A stretch of 64,000 bases of DNA from an uncultured Hyphomicrobiales bacterium. GTDB taxonomy: Bacteria; Pseudomonadota; Alphaproteobacteria; Rhizobiales; Xanthobacteraceae. Shown piece by piece: positions 16,134-24,283 of the stretch. The notes below the pieces were generated by a model, which ran no database searches, was not told the origin of the DNA, and saw nothing but the letters and a program-made list of their open reading frames with translations. The stretch covers positions 158,340-222,339 of the forward strand of contig CAIRGJ010000062.1 in NCBI GenBank assembly GCA_903878085.1, read 5' to 3'. The position numbers were made by a program, and so were the translations under genes. Numbering within the stretch: position 1 is the stretch's first letter; each line of letters opens with the position of its first letter.

Positions 16134-18278
16134 ATGGCAGGTTTAGACCAACTCAAGATCACGTTCTTCGACGAATGTGACGAAGCGATGCAGCAGATCG
16201 AGGCTGGCCTTACGGACATCCGTGCGGGCCAAGGCTCGGACGACACGATCAATTCAGTGTTTCGCGCGGTCCATTCGGTCAAGGGTGGTGCCGGTATTTT
16301 CGGTTTTGAATCGCTCGTCGGATTTGCCCATGTTCTGGAAACCGTGCTCGATGGATTGCGCGCCGGAAGGCTCGTGGCAACGGACGACAATGTCGGCGTA
16401 TTGCTGCAGGCGAGTGACGTCCTGTCCGATCTCGTGTCGATGTCGCGGTCAAATAAGCCGATCGAATCGGGATACGGCAGCGAATGCCGCGTTGCGCTCG
16501 AACTTATCATCAAGCAGGAGGGCGGCGGCGCCAGCGAAGGAGCCGGCGACGATTCTTCGGCACCTGCCGATTTTGACGGTTTCGACTTCAAGCCGGTGCA
16601 GGTCAACTTCGATGAACCCGCGGCCAACGCGAAGCGGTCTTACTCGATCACCTTCCGCCCGAAGCCGGCGATGCTGAAAAAGGCGAACGAGCCGCTTTAT
16701 ATTCTCCGCGAACTGCGCAAGCTCGGCGAACTCGACCTGGTGGCGCAAACCGATCTTCTGGCGCCTTTGGCCGAACTCGAACCGGATCACCCATATATCT
16801 GGTGGATCGGAACGCTGCAGACCGAAGCGACACGCGCCCAAATCGACGAAGTATTCGAATTCGTCGCCAGCGATAGTGATCTTGAGATTTCGGAGATAGT
16901 GCCGGATTCATCGTCACCTGCGGCCATCGAGATGGCGGACCCCTTCGTCCCGGCCACGTCGGAACTGGAAATCGCATCGCCGTCGATCGTTCCGGAAGCG
17001 GCCGCTGAGAAGCCGGCCGCCGACGCCGCCACCCGCGCGCCTCCGGCAAAGCACGCGGCCACCACGACCAGAATTGAACTCGAACGGATCGATCGTGTCG
17101 TCAACATGGTCGGCGAATTGGTGATTTCCCAGGCTATGCTGGGGCAGATCGTTCAAGATCTTCCCGAAGGAACCAGCGGGCGCCTGGCGCAGATTCTTGA
17201 GGAGGTGATTCATCACACCCGCGAGTTGAAAGACAGCGTCATGTCGATGCGCGCCCAGCCGGTCGGCTCGGTGTTTCAGCGCATGCCCCGGCTGGTTCGC
17301 GAACTGGCAACTAAAACGCATAAGAAGGTCCGGCTGGAAATGGTCGGTGAGACCACCGAAGTCGATCGATCGATCATCGAGCGCCTCGGCGATCCGTTGA
17401 CGCATATCATCCGCAACTCGGTCGATCACGGCATCGAGTCGCCCGCCGACCGGATTGCCGCCGGAAAGAACGAGGAGGGGGTGATTCGCCTCTCCGCCGA
17501 ACACCGCGGCGGCCGCATTATCATCGAGGTCAAAGACGACGGCGCCGGCATCAACGCGGAGCGCGTGCTGAGAAAAGCGAAGGAAAAAGGCTTGGTGCGG
17601 CCCGACGCGAACCTGACCGACGACGAGGTCGCCAATCTCATCATGTTGCCCGGATTTTCGACCGCCGAAACCGTGTCCGACATCTCGGGACGCGGCGTGG
17701 GCATGGACGTCGTCCGCAGCAATATCCAGGACATCGGCGGCCGAATATCGCTCAAGTCGGTGCCCGGCCGCGGCATGACGATCCAGTTGGCCTTGCCGCT
17801 GACGCTTGCCGTCATGGACGGCATGGTGATCAAGGTCGGCGACCAGACCTACGTCATGCCATTGTCGGCGATTGTCGAGTGTCTGCGTCCCGCGCGTTCC
17901 GATGTCAGCAACCTGATCGGCACCCGCGGAATGTTGCACCTGCGCGGTGAATTCGTACCGCTCGTTCTGTTGAGCGAATTGCTGGACGTCGGCACCGAGG
18001 CCAAGGATGCCGGCGAACGTGTCGTCATCATCACCGATGCCGGCGAAGGTACGCATTTCGGACTCATTGTCGACGAACTGTGTGGCCATCAGCAGGTCGT
18101 GATCAAGAGTATCGAGGAGAGTTACGGCGCGGTTCCGGGAATCGCCGCTGCGACAATTCTCGGCAATGGACGCGTTGCATTCATTCTCGATGTCGAGAAG
18201 CTGTCGGATATTGCGGTCAGTTCGGCGCTGAACGACGGGATGCCTACAACGCGGTCCGCTACAGCTATGGTTGCCTAA
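16134..18278 (+). CDS. cheA: CheA histidine kinase
   Basis: 714-residue chemotaxis kinase. Domains in order: Hpt (phospho-His47 in FRAVHSVKGGAG), a variable region carrying one CheY/CheB-binding-like domain (about 170-250), dimerisation helices (IELERIDRVVNMVGELVISQAML), the ATPase with N box (THIIRNSVDHGIE), G1 (VKDDGAGIN), and G2 (DISGRGVGMDVV), then a C-terminal CheW-like regulatory domain (LAVMDGMVIKVGDQTYVMPL). It is soluble and acts with CheW on receptor tips, phosphorylating CheY and CheB. Confidence 0.96.
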   Translation: MAGLDQLKITFFDECDEAMQQIEAGLTDIRAGQGSDDTINSVFRAVHSVKGGAGIFGFESLVGFAHVLETVLDGLRAGRLVATDDNVGVLLQASDVLSDLVSMSRSNKPIESGYGSECRVALELIIKQEGGGASEGAGDDSSAPADFDGFDFKPVQVNFDEPAANAKRSYSITFRPKPAMLKKANEPLYILRELRKLGELDLVAQTDLLAPLAELEPDHPYIWWIGTLQTEATRAQIDEVFEFVASDSDLEISEIVPDSSSPAAIEMADPFVPATSELEIASPSIVPEAAAEKPAADAATRAPPAKHAATTTRIELERIDRVVNMVGELVISQAMLGQIVQDLPEGTSGRLAQILEEVIHHTRELKDSVMSMRAQPVGSVFQRMPRLVRELATKTHKKVRLEMVGETTEVDRSIIERLGDPLTHIIRNSVDHGIESPADRIAAGKNEEGVIRLSAEHRGGRIIIEVKDDGAGINAERVLRKAKEKGLVRPDANLTDDEVANLIMLPGFSTAETVSDISGRGVGMDVVRSNIQDIGGRISLKSVPGRGMTIQLALPLTLAVMDGMVIKVGDQTYVMPLSAIVECLRPARSDVSNLIGTRGMLHLRGEFVPLVLLSELLDVGTEAKDAGERVVIITDAGEGTHFGLIVDELCGHQQVVIKSIEESYGAVPGIAAATILGNGRVAFILDVEKLSDIAVSSALNDGMPTTRSATAMVA

Positions 18279-18340
18279 AGAGCGGCGGGAATTGATCTCG
18301 CCGAATACAGTATGTGGGCCGATGCCCAGGAGTGATGCGA

Positions 18341-18730
18341 ATGCCAAATGCGAACGCTGTCAAAGTGCTTCTTGTCGACGATCAAAACAGTGTGCGGCAA
18401 ATGGCCCGCATAACGCTGGAAGAGATCGGGTTTCGGCAGATATCGGAGGCTGAAAACGGGGTGCAGGCGATGCACACCGCCTCGCTTCAGCCGATCGACC
18501 TGATCATCTCGGATTACAACATGCCGGAGATGGACGGCTTGGCGCTGCTGCGCGCCGTGCGGAGCCATCCCGTCGTGCGGAAAGTCCCCTTTATCCTGCT
18601 GACCGGGCGCGGCGACCGTGAGCTCGTAGTCAAGGCGGCCGAAGCCGGTGTCAACAACTACCTGGTCAAGCCGTTTACCGCCGCGGTCCTGCGCGAAAAG
18701 ATAGAGCAGGTCATGGGAAAGCTGTCGTAA
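18341..18730 (+). CDS. cheY: CheY response regulator
   Basis: 129-residue stand-alone receiver: VLLVDDQNSVRQMARITL, phospho-Asp in LIISDYNMPEMDGLALL, the switch Thr in LLTGRGD, and VKPFTAAVLREKI. ATG 18341 is chosen because AGGAG (18328-18332) lies 8 nt upstream; ATG 18335 is too close. It is the second CheY-type receiver in the operon besides the STAS fusion, so one may act on the flagellar motor and the other as a phosphate sink, as in other alphaproteobacteria; which is which is unknown. Confidence 0.93.
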   Translation: MPNANAVKVLLVDDQNSVRQMARITLEEIGFRQISEAENGVQAMHTASLQPIDLIISDYNMPEMDGLALLRAVRSHPVVRKVPFILLTGRGDRELVVKAAEAGVNNYLVKPFTAAVLREKIEQVMGKLS

Positions 18731-18749
18731 TCCTTCGGGTATCGGCGCA

Positions 18750-19193
18750 ATGGGGCTACATCGGCACGGAAACGCAGCAGTGAAAGTCGAAGAAGCTGAA
18801 GATGACGTCGGCGCATTCCTCGCGGTGTTTGCCGCGCTCCTTCTAGACAACGCGCTGAGTCTCGACGAGACCGTCAGCCGCGTGACCGACCTCGTTATGG
18901 CAAGTGGCAAGCCAAGCCGTGACCTGGTCGTTGCCTTGCAAAGCTTCGATCGCCTGAAGCAGGAGTTCGAGGGGCTTGGCGAGGCGCTGACGCGCTATGC
19001 GGAGGCGCACAGCAGCACCCCGGTCGGCGGCGATGAGCGCGCGCAGCTTGGGCAAAATGTTATCGCCGCGATCACTGTTGCGGATCTCAAGGAGCGCCTG
19101 TTGCGCCGGTTCGAGGATGAAACGAGCGATACCCCCGCGCCACAGCTCTCGCCCGAAGTTCTTGCTCAAGTGAATGTCGATATAACGTTCTGA
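18750..19193 (+). CDS. Unknown helical protein in che operon
   Basis: 147-residue, mostly alpha-helical acidic protein I do not recognise. Features: DVGAFLAVFAALLLDNALSLDETVSRVTDLV (amphipathic helices), then heptad-like FDRLKQEFEGLGEALTRYAE, and a C-terminal tail of about 25 residues. No cysteine, signal peptide or membrane segment. It follows cheY by 19 nt and precedes the DUF2336 gene by 19 nt on the same strand, so it is transcribed with the operon. GTG 18780 is an alternative start. A chemotaxis accessory role is inferred only from position. Confidence 0.65.
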   Translation: MGLHRHGNAAVKVEEAEDDVGAFLAVFAALLLDNALSLDETVSRVTDLVMASGKPSRDLVVALQSFDRLKQEFEGLGEALTRYAEAHSSTPVGGDERAQLGQNVIAAITVADLKERLLRRFEDETSDTPAPQLSPEVLAQVNVDITF

Positions 19194-19212
19194 CCGCAAA
19201 GGCTGCCGTTCG

Positions 19213-20307
19213 ATGAGCTCGCAAACAGCCATTATCAGCGAATTGGAAGATGCGCTCGCCCATGGCTCCGCCGAACGGCGCGCCAAAACCCTCCACCGTG
19301 TGACCGATCTATTCGTCTTTGGGTCCACCCACTTTTCCAAGGATCATGTCGCCGTTTTCGACGGCGTCTTCCAGCATCTCTTGGCGGACGTGGAACTGTC
19401 CGCGCGCGAAGCGCTCGCAGTGCGGCTGGCGCCGCTCAAGAATGCGCCGCCAAAGACAATCCGTCAGTTGGCATTCGAGGACGAGATTGCGGTTGCCGGT
19501 CCGGTGCTGGCACAGACCGATCTGCTCGAAAACGTCGCCTTGGTCGAGAACGCCAAAACCAAGAGCCAGAAGCACCTCTTGGCGATCTCGCGGCGCAAGG
19601 CGCTTGCGGAGACCGTCACCGACGTCCTGGTCGAACGCGGCGATCGCGAAGTTGCGCTTAACGTGGCCCAAAACCAGAGCGCCCAATTTTCGGAAGCTGG
19701 CTACGTCAGGCTGGTCAAACGTTCCGAAGGCGACGACGAATTGGCGCGGTCGGTCGGTTCGCGGCCCGAAATCCGGCGTCAGCATTTTCTCAAGCTTTTG
19801 AACACGGCCTCAAGCGCCGTGCGCACTACGCTTGAGGCGGCACACCCCGAGATAGCTGACGAAATAAGGAACGTTGTCGGTAACATAGCGGCCGCAATCC
19901 AGGAAAAGGCTACTGCCGGATCGCGCAACTACGTCGCCGCGCGGCGGCATCTTGCCTCCATCCAGACAAAACGCCACCTCGGCGAAAGCGATGTGGCAGC
20001 TTTCGCGCAGGCTGGAAAATTTGAAGAGACCGCCCTCGCTCTTGCGACCCTGTGCGCCTTGCCGCTCGACGTTATCGAACGGGTGATGGTGCAGGATCTG
20101 GAAGAAACGATTCTGATTGTCGCGAAGGCGGTTGGACTATCGTGGTCCACGGTGAAAGCCGTTCTTCGGCTTTGTGCCGGCAAGAACGGGGTATCGGAGC
20201 AATCGCTGGGACGCTGTCTTGCTGTCTTCAGCAAGATGAAACAGGAGACGGCGCAACACGTCGTCGAATTTCAACGCAAGCACCAGTCGTCGCCGCCGGC
20301 CCGCTGA
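19213..20307 (+). CDS. DUF2336 protein, full length
   Basis: 364-residue, almost entirely alpha-helical protein of the DUF2336 family, with HEAT-like helical hairpins: RVTDLFVFGSTHFSKDHVAVFDGVF, LAVRLAPLKNAPPKTIRQLA, DEIAVAGPVL, ETVTDVLVERGDREV, QNQSAQFSEAGYVRLV and a C-terminal LALATLCALPLDVIERVM region. The function is not established; members occur near chemotaxis and two-component genes. It is the last gene of the plus-strand che run, and its short paralog lies on the opposite side of the cluster at 8830. Confidence 0.8.
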   Translation: MSSQTAIISELEDALAHGSAERRAKTLHRVTDLFVFGSTHFSKDHVAVFDGVFQHLLADVELSAREALAVRLAPLKNAPPKTIRQLAFEDEIAVAGPVLAQTDLLENVALVENAKTKSQKHLLAISRRKALAETVTDVLVERGDREVALNVAQNQSAQFSEAGYVRLVKRSEGDDELARSVGSRPEIRRQHFLKLLNTASSAVRTTLEAAHPEIADEIRNVVGNIAAAIQEKATAGSRNYVAARRHLASIQTKRHLGESDVAAFAQAGKFEETALALATLCALPLDVIERVMVQDLEETILIVAKAVGLSWSTVKAVLRLCAGKNGVSEQSLGRCLAVFSKMKQETAQHVVEFQRKHQSSPPAR

Positions 20308-20329
20308 TCCGCGTTACCGCGAAGCGGGG

Positions 20330-20839
20330 TCAGTCGTCATCCTTGCCGGGACTTATGCTGGCGATGCCGGCGATGCGGCGCAGGCCGCCGGTCAGTTCGG
20401 CGATCTGCTCTTGCGTCAAATTGCCTTGGGCTCTTACCACATAGAGCAGTGCGTTGATGTGGCAGTCGATCATCTCCTTTTCGTAGGCCGCGCCGGCTTT
20501 GATTGAGTCAAGAACCTCGCAGAGTGTCGTGGCGATGGAAGTGACGACCGCATAGCCCATGGTCGTGCCAACATCCCGCACTTCTCCGCAGACACGATAG
20601 GTGTGTTCCATCGGATTTGGGGCGCGGGGATCGGCATCAAGTTCGGCAAGGACGCCGGCGAGCTCTTTCATTTGGCAATCGAGCCAATCGATGAAGCCCA
20701 TCTTCATCTCATCGACTTGGCGTTGGGCCGCCGCGAGGGCCTTGTCGCGCTCTGGGCCACCCGGTCGCCGCGCCATGTGTTCGTAGTGGGTGTCGGGGTA
20801 GAATTCTTCGGCATTGTGTTTCGGCGGTTGTACCATCAC
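20330..20839 (-). CDS. Degenerate Hpt-like protein
   Basis: 169-residue helical protein. The segment TYRVCGEVRDVGTTMGYAVVTSIATTLCEVLD (about residues 82-113) aligns with the H-box of alphaproteobacterial Hpt proteins (typically xHDLRGQGGTFGY), but the phospho-accepting His is replaced by Gly. The preceding region MKMGFIDWLDCQMKELAGVLAEL and the C-terminal YVVRAQGNLTQEQIAELTGGLRRI complete a helical bundle. Its start overlaps the stop of the receiver gene by 4 nt, so the pair is translationally coupled. Probably a docking or inhibitory partner rather than a phosphotransferase (inference). Confidence 0.65.
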   Translation of the reverse strand: MMVQPPKHNAEEFYPDTHYEHMARRPGGPERDKALAAAQRQVDEMKMGFIDWLDCQMKELAGVLAELDADPRAPNPMEHTYRVCGEVRDVGTTMGYAVVTSIATTLCEVLDSIKAGAAYEKEMIDCHINALLYVVRAQGNLTQEQIAELTGGLRRIAGIASISPGKDDD

Positions 20840-21420
20840 GATTGTCCGGCCCTTGCGGCGGTAAACAGACTGTCGATGTCGTTTTGGGCCAGGGCTGGCC
20901 CGCTCTCTTCGGCGACATTGACCATTGAGTCGCCTTTTCGGCGTCCGACCCCGCCGGGGAAGCCTTCGATTTTGTAGCGCCGATCCGGTCCGAAATAGTT
21001 AGGCGTATCGACGAACGGCCGTGGGTGAAACGCGATCCAGCCAAGCCGGTCATACAAACTGTTCGGCGACATCGGCTTGGCGACCACCATATTCGCACCG
21101 GAGTCGCGGGCGCTTTTGACGATTTTTTCGCTGGTATTGCTGGTCATCAGGAGGATCGGCAAAGTGCGATTCTCGTTATCGGCGTTACCGCGGATGGTGC
21201 GCGTGAGCGCCAGTCCGCCATGGGGAGGCAACTGCAAATCGCACAGCAGCATGCCGATTTTCTGGCTGGAAAGCGCCTGGAAGAGCCCGCTCGACTGCTC
21301 AGCTTCAAGAATCTTGTTGGCGCCGAAGCCACGCAACATGCCGTTGATTACGCGGCGCGTGAAGGCACTAGGATCTGCGACAAGAATGGTGAGGTCGCGC
21401 AAATTGACTGTTGATTTCAT
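20836..21420 (-). CDS. CheY-like receiver with FliM-like C-terminal docking motif
   Basis: 194-residue response regulator without a DNA-binding domain. Receiver features: LTILVADPSAFTRRVINGMLRGFG, phospho-Asp in LLCDLQLPPHGG, the Thr/Ser switch in LLMTSNT, and Lys in VVAKPMSP. A 70-residue extension follows with NYFGPDRRYK and a terminal LAQNDIDSLFTAARAG. That ending resembles the FliM N-terminal CheY-binding peptide (SQxEIDALL). Two-gene operon with the Hpt-like gene, opposite to the che operon. It may bind its own or another receiver through the tail (inference). Confidence 0.8.
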   Translation of the reverse strand: MKSTVNLRDLTILVADPSAFTRRVINGMLRGFGANKILEAEQSSGLFQALSSQKIGMLLCDLQLPPHGGLALTRTIRGNADNENRTLPILLMTSNTSEKIVKSARDSGANMVVAKPMSPNSLYDRLGWIAFHPRPFVDTPNYFGPDRRYKIEGFPGGVGRRKGDSMVNVAEESGPALAQNDIDSLFTAARAGQS

Positions 21421-21893
21421 GTGGACCTATTGCCGACACGCACATGTCTTCAAGCGGGATACAGCCTGCCTTGTCCAAGCTGTCGTCGCGGTTGAATCAT
21501 CGTCGCAATATGGGCAATCAAGATAAGTTTCGAATTAAAGTTTCACATCGGCAAAAATGACAAACTACAATAACAAACGATGCGGGCAATTCTAACGGCC
21601 AGTTCGCGAAATAATACAACCGCAGATAAATTGCAACCAAGCTCCGGTTCATCGCCGCTATGCCGTGCGAATCACGCAGCGGCGGTAATTCTAAGTTTGA
21701 AAATGGTCGAGCGGTATTGACGTAGAGAAAATTGTGAACGGCGATACAGAATAGCAAACTAGCTTATCATAATTTGGTGCGTTTTGAATTATGCATTACA
21801 GAAATATTAAATACGTCATGAGAATTTCGATGGTGTTCGCAGGCGAATGGCACAGTGCTCGCGTGATGGCCTCGCACAAACATACTGTCTCGA
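21421..21893. other. AT-rich intergenic region
   Basis: About 470 bp, clearly AT-richer than the surrounding coding DNA, between the divergent receiver gene and the Crp/Fnr gene. No ORF with believable codon use; the 79-codon minus-strand frame at 21518-21757 is rejected. It probably contains the divergent promoters, but I see no confident operator such as a TTGAT-N4-ATCAA Fnr box. Confidence 0.5.
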
Positions 21894-22772
21894 ATGCTGG
21901 TCTTGGAAAGGAAATCGGACTTGGAAATCGCGGTCCAAGAAGCGGAAGCCGGACGAAGCGCTGACGGGCTTCATATTGCGCATTCCAGTTTCCCGCTCGA
22001 CGCGCCGGGGTTAGACGTCGGGCGCTCGGCCCGCATCCCGGCCTTATCGCAGCAGAATGTGACGCAAGACCCGGCCGATTGTGTCACTTGTGCGCTGTTC
22101 AGCCGGTGCGGCGGAGAGGATAGCCAGCAGGCGGAAAACTATCATCTCGATATGTCGCGGCTATCCTACTCGACCCACACGGCGGCGACGCGCCGTACGA
22201 TTCGCCATCCGAAAGAGTGGTCCGAATTTGTCCTGGTTATATGCAGCGGCTGGGCTGTGTCGTCGATCGCGCTGCCGGATGGCCGCCGGCAAGTCCTGTC
22301 GATTCTGCTTCCGGGCGATATTGTCTGCGCGACCAGCCTATTCGAGCCAATATCTGGTTACGCGGTCGATGCCATTACCGACGTGAGCTATCGAAGGTTC
22401 AAGCGCACCGACCTCAAAGCCCTTTTGTCCAGAAACTACGGGCTGTTTGAAAGACTCGCAAAGATATGGACCGACGAGAGCGAGCGCGCCGATCAATTGG
22501 CGCTCGATCTTGGGCGGCGACGGGCTGACGAGCGCGTCGCGCGATTCATTCTGAATCTGGCGGACAGGCTCGTCAAACGCGGCATGGCCGACGGCCAGAC
22601 GATGGATTTTCCGCTGCGCCAACGGCACATCGCCGACGCCACGGGATTGACCGCTGTTCACGTCAGCAAAGTGTTGGGCGAGTTTCAACGTCTCGGTATG
22701 ATCAAGATTCTCGATCGCGCGCTAACGATCGTCGACGAGAAGGAGCTTCGGCGCGTCGGTGCACCGCATTAG
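21894..22772 (+). CDS. Crp/Fnr family transcriptional regulator
   Basis: 292-residue regulator. An N-terminal region of about 90 residues contains a cysteine cluster (CVTCALFSRC, about residues 63-72), then the cyclic-nucleotide-type beta roll (GWAVSSIALPDGRRQVLSILLPGDIVCA) and the C-terminal helix-turn-helix (LRQRHIADATGLTAVHVSKVLGEFQRLGMI). The cysteines invite a redox or Fe-S sensing role, though spacing differs from classic Fnr. TTG 21921, preceded by GGAAAGGAAA, is an alternative start. A close paralog follows 219 nt downstream, broken by a frameshift. Confidence 0.88.
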   Translation: MLVLERKSDLEIAVQEAEAGRSADGLHIAHSSFPLDAPGLDVGRSARIPALSQQNVTQDPADCVTCALFSRCGGEDSQQAENYHLDMSRLSYSTHTAATRRTIRHPKEWSEFVLVICSGWAVSSIALPDGRRQVLSILLPGDIVCATSLFEPISGYAVDAITDVSYRRFKRTDLKALLSRNYGLFERLAKIWTDESERADQLALDLGRRRADERVARFILNLADRLVKRGMADGQTMDFPLRQRHIADATGLTAVHVSKVLGEFQRLGMIKILDRALTIVDEKELRRVGAPH

Positions 22773-22991
22773 TAACTAAAAGGTTAACCGGCGGCGTTTT
22801 TCTTCGAATATCGAATACGTAGAACTACTGATTTGCGTAAAATGAAACATTCGATCAGATCGTCAAGATACTTGTGCAGTGTGCGAAAACAAAATGGATG
22901 AACATTCGCAGTCGTCACGCGCCGAATTGTCGAGGCCCAAGTCTCGAAAGTTGAACGTGTCGAAGCCGAACAAAAAAATGGATGCACAACC

Positions 22992-23758
22992 TTGAACACA
23001 CTCTCAACCTTCATCGAATCGGATCCCAGCATGGTCCCCGCGCACTTTGGTGCGGGCTCGATGGACGAGCAAAGCCTGTATTCGACATTCACGCATTGGG
23101 CCGAATCAGCTGCGGAGCAGCAACCGGGCGCGCTGCCGCTCAACACCTCCACACCTCCACCCACACCATTCCTGCCCGGCGCACGATCTGTCATCCGTCG
23201 GAATCGCCGGATTTCGTGATCGTCATTTGCAAGGGCTGGGTGACATCCTCGATTTCCTTGTCGGACGGACGCCGCCAGATTCTCGCGTTCTTTTTGCCCG
23301 GGGATATTGTCTCGACGCCGAGCCTGTTCGAGCCGATATCCGGCCGCCTCATCGAAGCGGTAACGGAAGTGACCTACCGCAAGTTCAAGCGGAGCGAGCT
23401 TAAGACCATCCTTTTCAAGAATCCCAGCCTGTTCGAGAAAGTTTCGAAGTGCTGGATCGAGGAAAAGGCGAACTCCGATCAGCTGGCTCTCGATCTCGGC
23501 CGCCGGACGGCCGACGAGCGAATCGCCCGGCTGATTTTGAATCTTGCGGAACGCCTGGCCAAGCGCGGCATGGTGCACGGCCAGACACTGGACTTTCCGT
23601 TGCGTCAGCGACAGATTGCGGACGCCACCGGGCTTACACCCGTCCACGTCAGCAAAGTGCTCGGCGAGTTTCAACGGGCCGATCTGATCGAAATCAGCAA
23701 CCGCTCGCTCGTGATCACCAACGAACCGGCCCTGCGGCAAATCGCCGGCCCGAAGTAG
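22992..23758 (+). pseudogene. Crp/Fnr paralog frameshifted by 8-bp tandem duplication
   Basis: The C-terminal 190 residues (beta roll GWVTSSISLSDGRRQILAFFLPGDIVS and helix-turn-helix LRQRQIADATGLTPVHVSKVLGEFQ) closely match the upstream Crp/Fnr protein. The N-terminal part reads best in a different frame (from TTG 22992; internal ATGs 23031 and 23061), whose third positions are about 73% G/C by my hand count against about 51% in the downstream frame. The frames meet at a tandem ACCTCCAC duplication (23145-23160). Deleting one unit joins them and recreates NTSTHTIPARRT, matching the paralog's YSTHTAATRRT. An ATG at 22982 gives an uninterrupted 258-residue ORF with a garbled N-terminus, so a product may still be made. 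Confidence 0.7.
23145..23160 (+). repeat. 8-bp tandem duplication ACCTCCAC x2
   Basis: Two perfect adjacent copies of ACCTCCAC (23145-23152 and 23153-23160). The 8-bp length shifts the Crp/Fnr reading frame; loss of one copy restores it. Such duplications revert by replication slippage, so it may be a reversible switch or a simple mutation. Confidence 0.9.
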
Positions 23759-23760
23759 CC

Positions 23761-24084
23761 ATGCCGTCTTACCGCGCGAGGCTGGCAGCGGTGCTGGGAG
23801 CCCTCGGCAATCGGCCTTGGCCGACGGCCGAGCGCTCATTGCACGGGAAGCCCATGCGCTGAAAGGCGCGGCCGGCGCTTTCGGCTTCGCCTATTTGTCC
23901 GGCCTGGCGCTAAATTTGGAACGGCACTGCCGCCGACATCGGCGAAGCCGGCGACGCAGCTCTGGTCGATGAGATTGAACGGGCCTTCGCGACGGCCAAC
24001 AACAATTCGCACCGCAAGCGTAGCAAGCTCAATAAACGCATTTCAAGCGCACGAATGCGACAACTCAACATTCCGTGCCAGTGA
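23761..24084 (+). pseudogene. Decayed Hpt (histidine phosphotransfer) gene
   Basis: Three frames together spell an Hpt protein. Frame from ATG 23761 gives SYRARLAAVLGALG; the frame with codons at 23763 gives LADGRALIAREAHALKGAAGAFGFAY, a textbook H-box with the phospho-His (codon 23853); and after about 23923 a third frame gives ADIGEAGDAALVDEIERAFATA, a typical Hpt C-terminal helix, ending at TGA 24084. At least two indels are needed, so the gene is dead. It lies 2 nt after the broken Crp/Fnr paralog. Confidence 0.7.
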
Positions 24085-24283
24085 CCGTTCCCTTGCATTG
24101 TGATGCGAAGGTGGGCGGGGCCATGTGGCATCATCGTGCCGCCTCCCGCGGTTCACGCTGCGCCGGGCATGAAAAGTCGATCCTTAAAGCCTAGGATGGG
24201 CATTCTCGTTCACGCGCCGAAAGGATATATTCCGGTTTGTGGGAGGCGGTACAGCCTGCCTCGCCCGGGATCGACGTAAGCTC

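Noticed and set aside
21518..21757. 79-codon minus-strand ORF in the AT-rich gap
   Set aside because: No ribosome-binding site, no G/C third-position bias and unconvincing protein composition.
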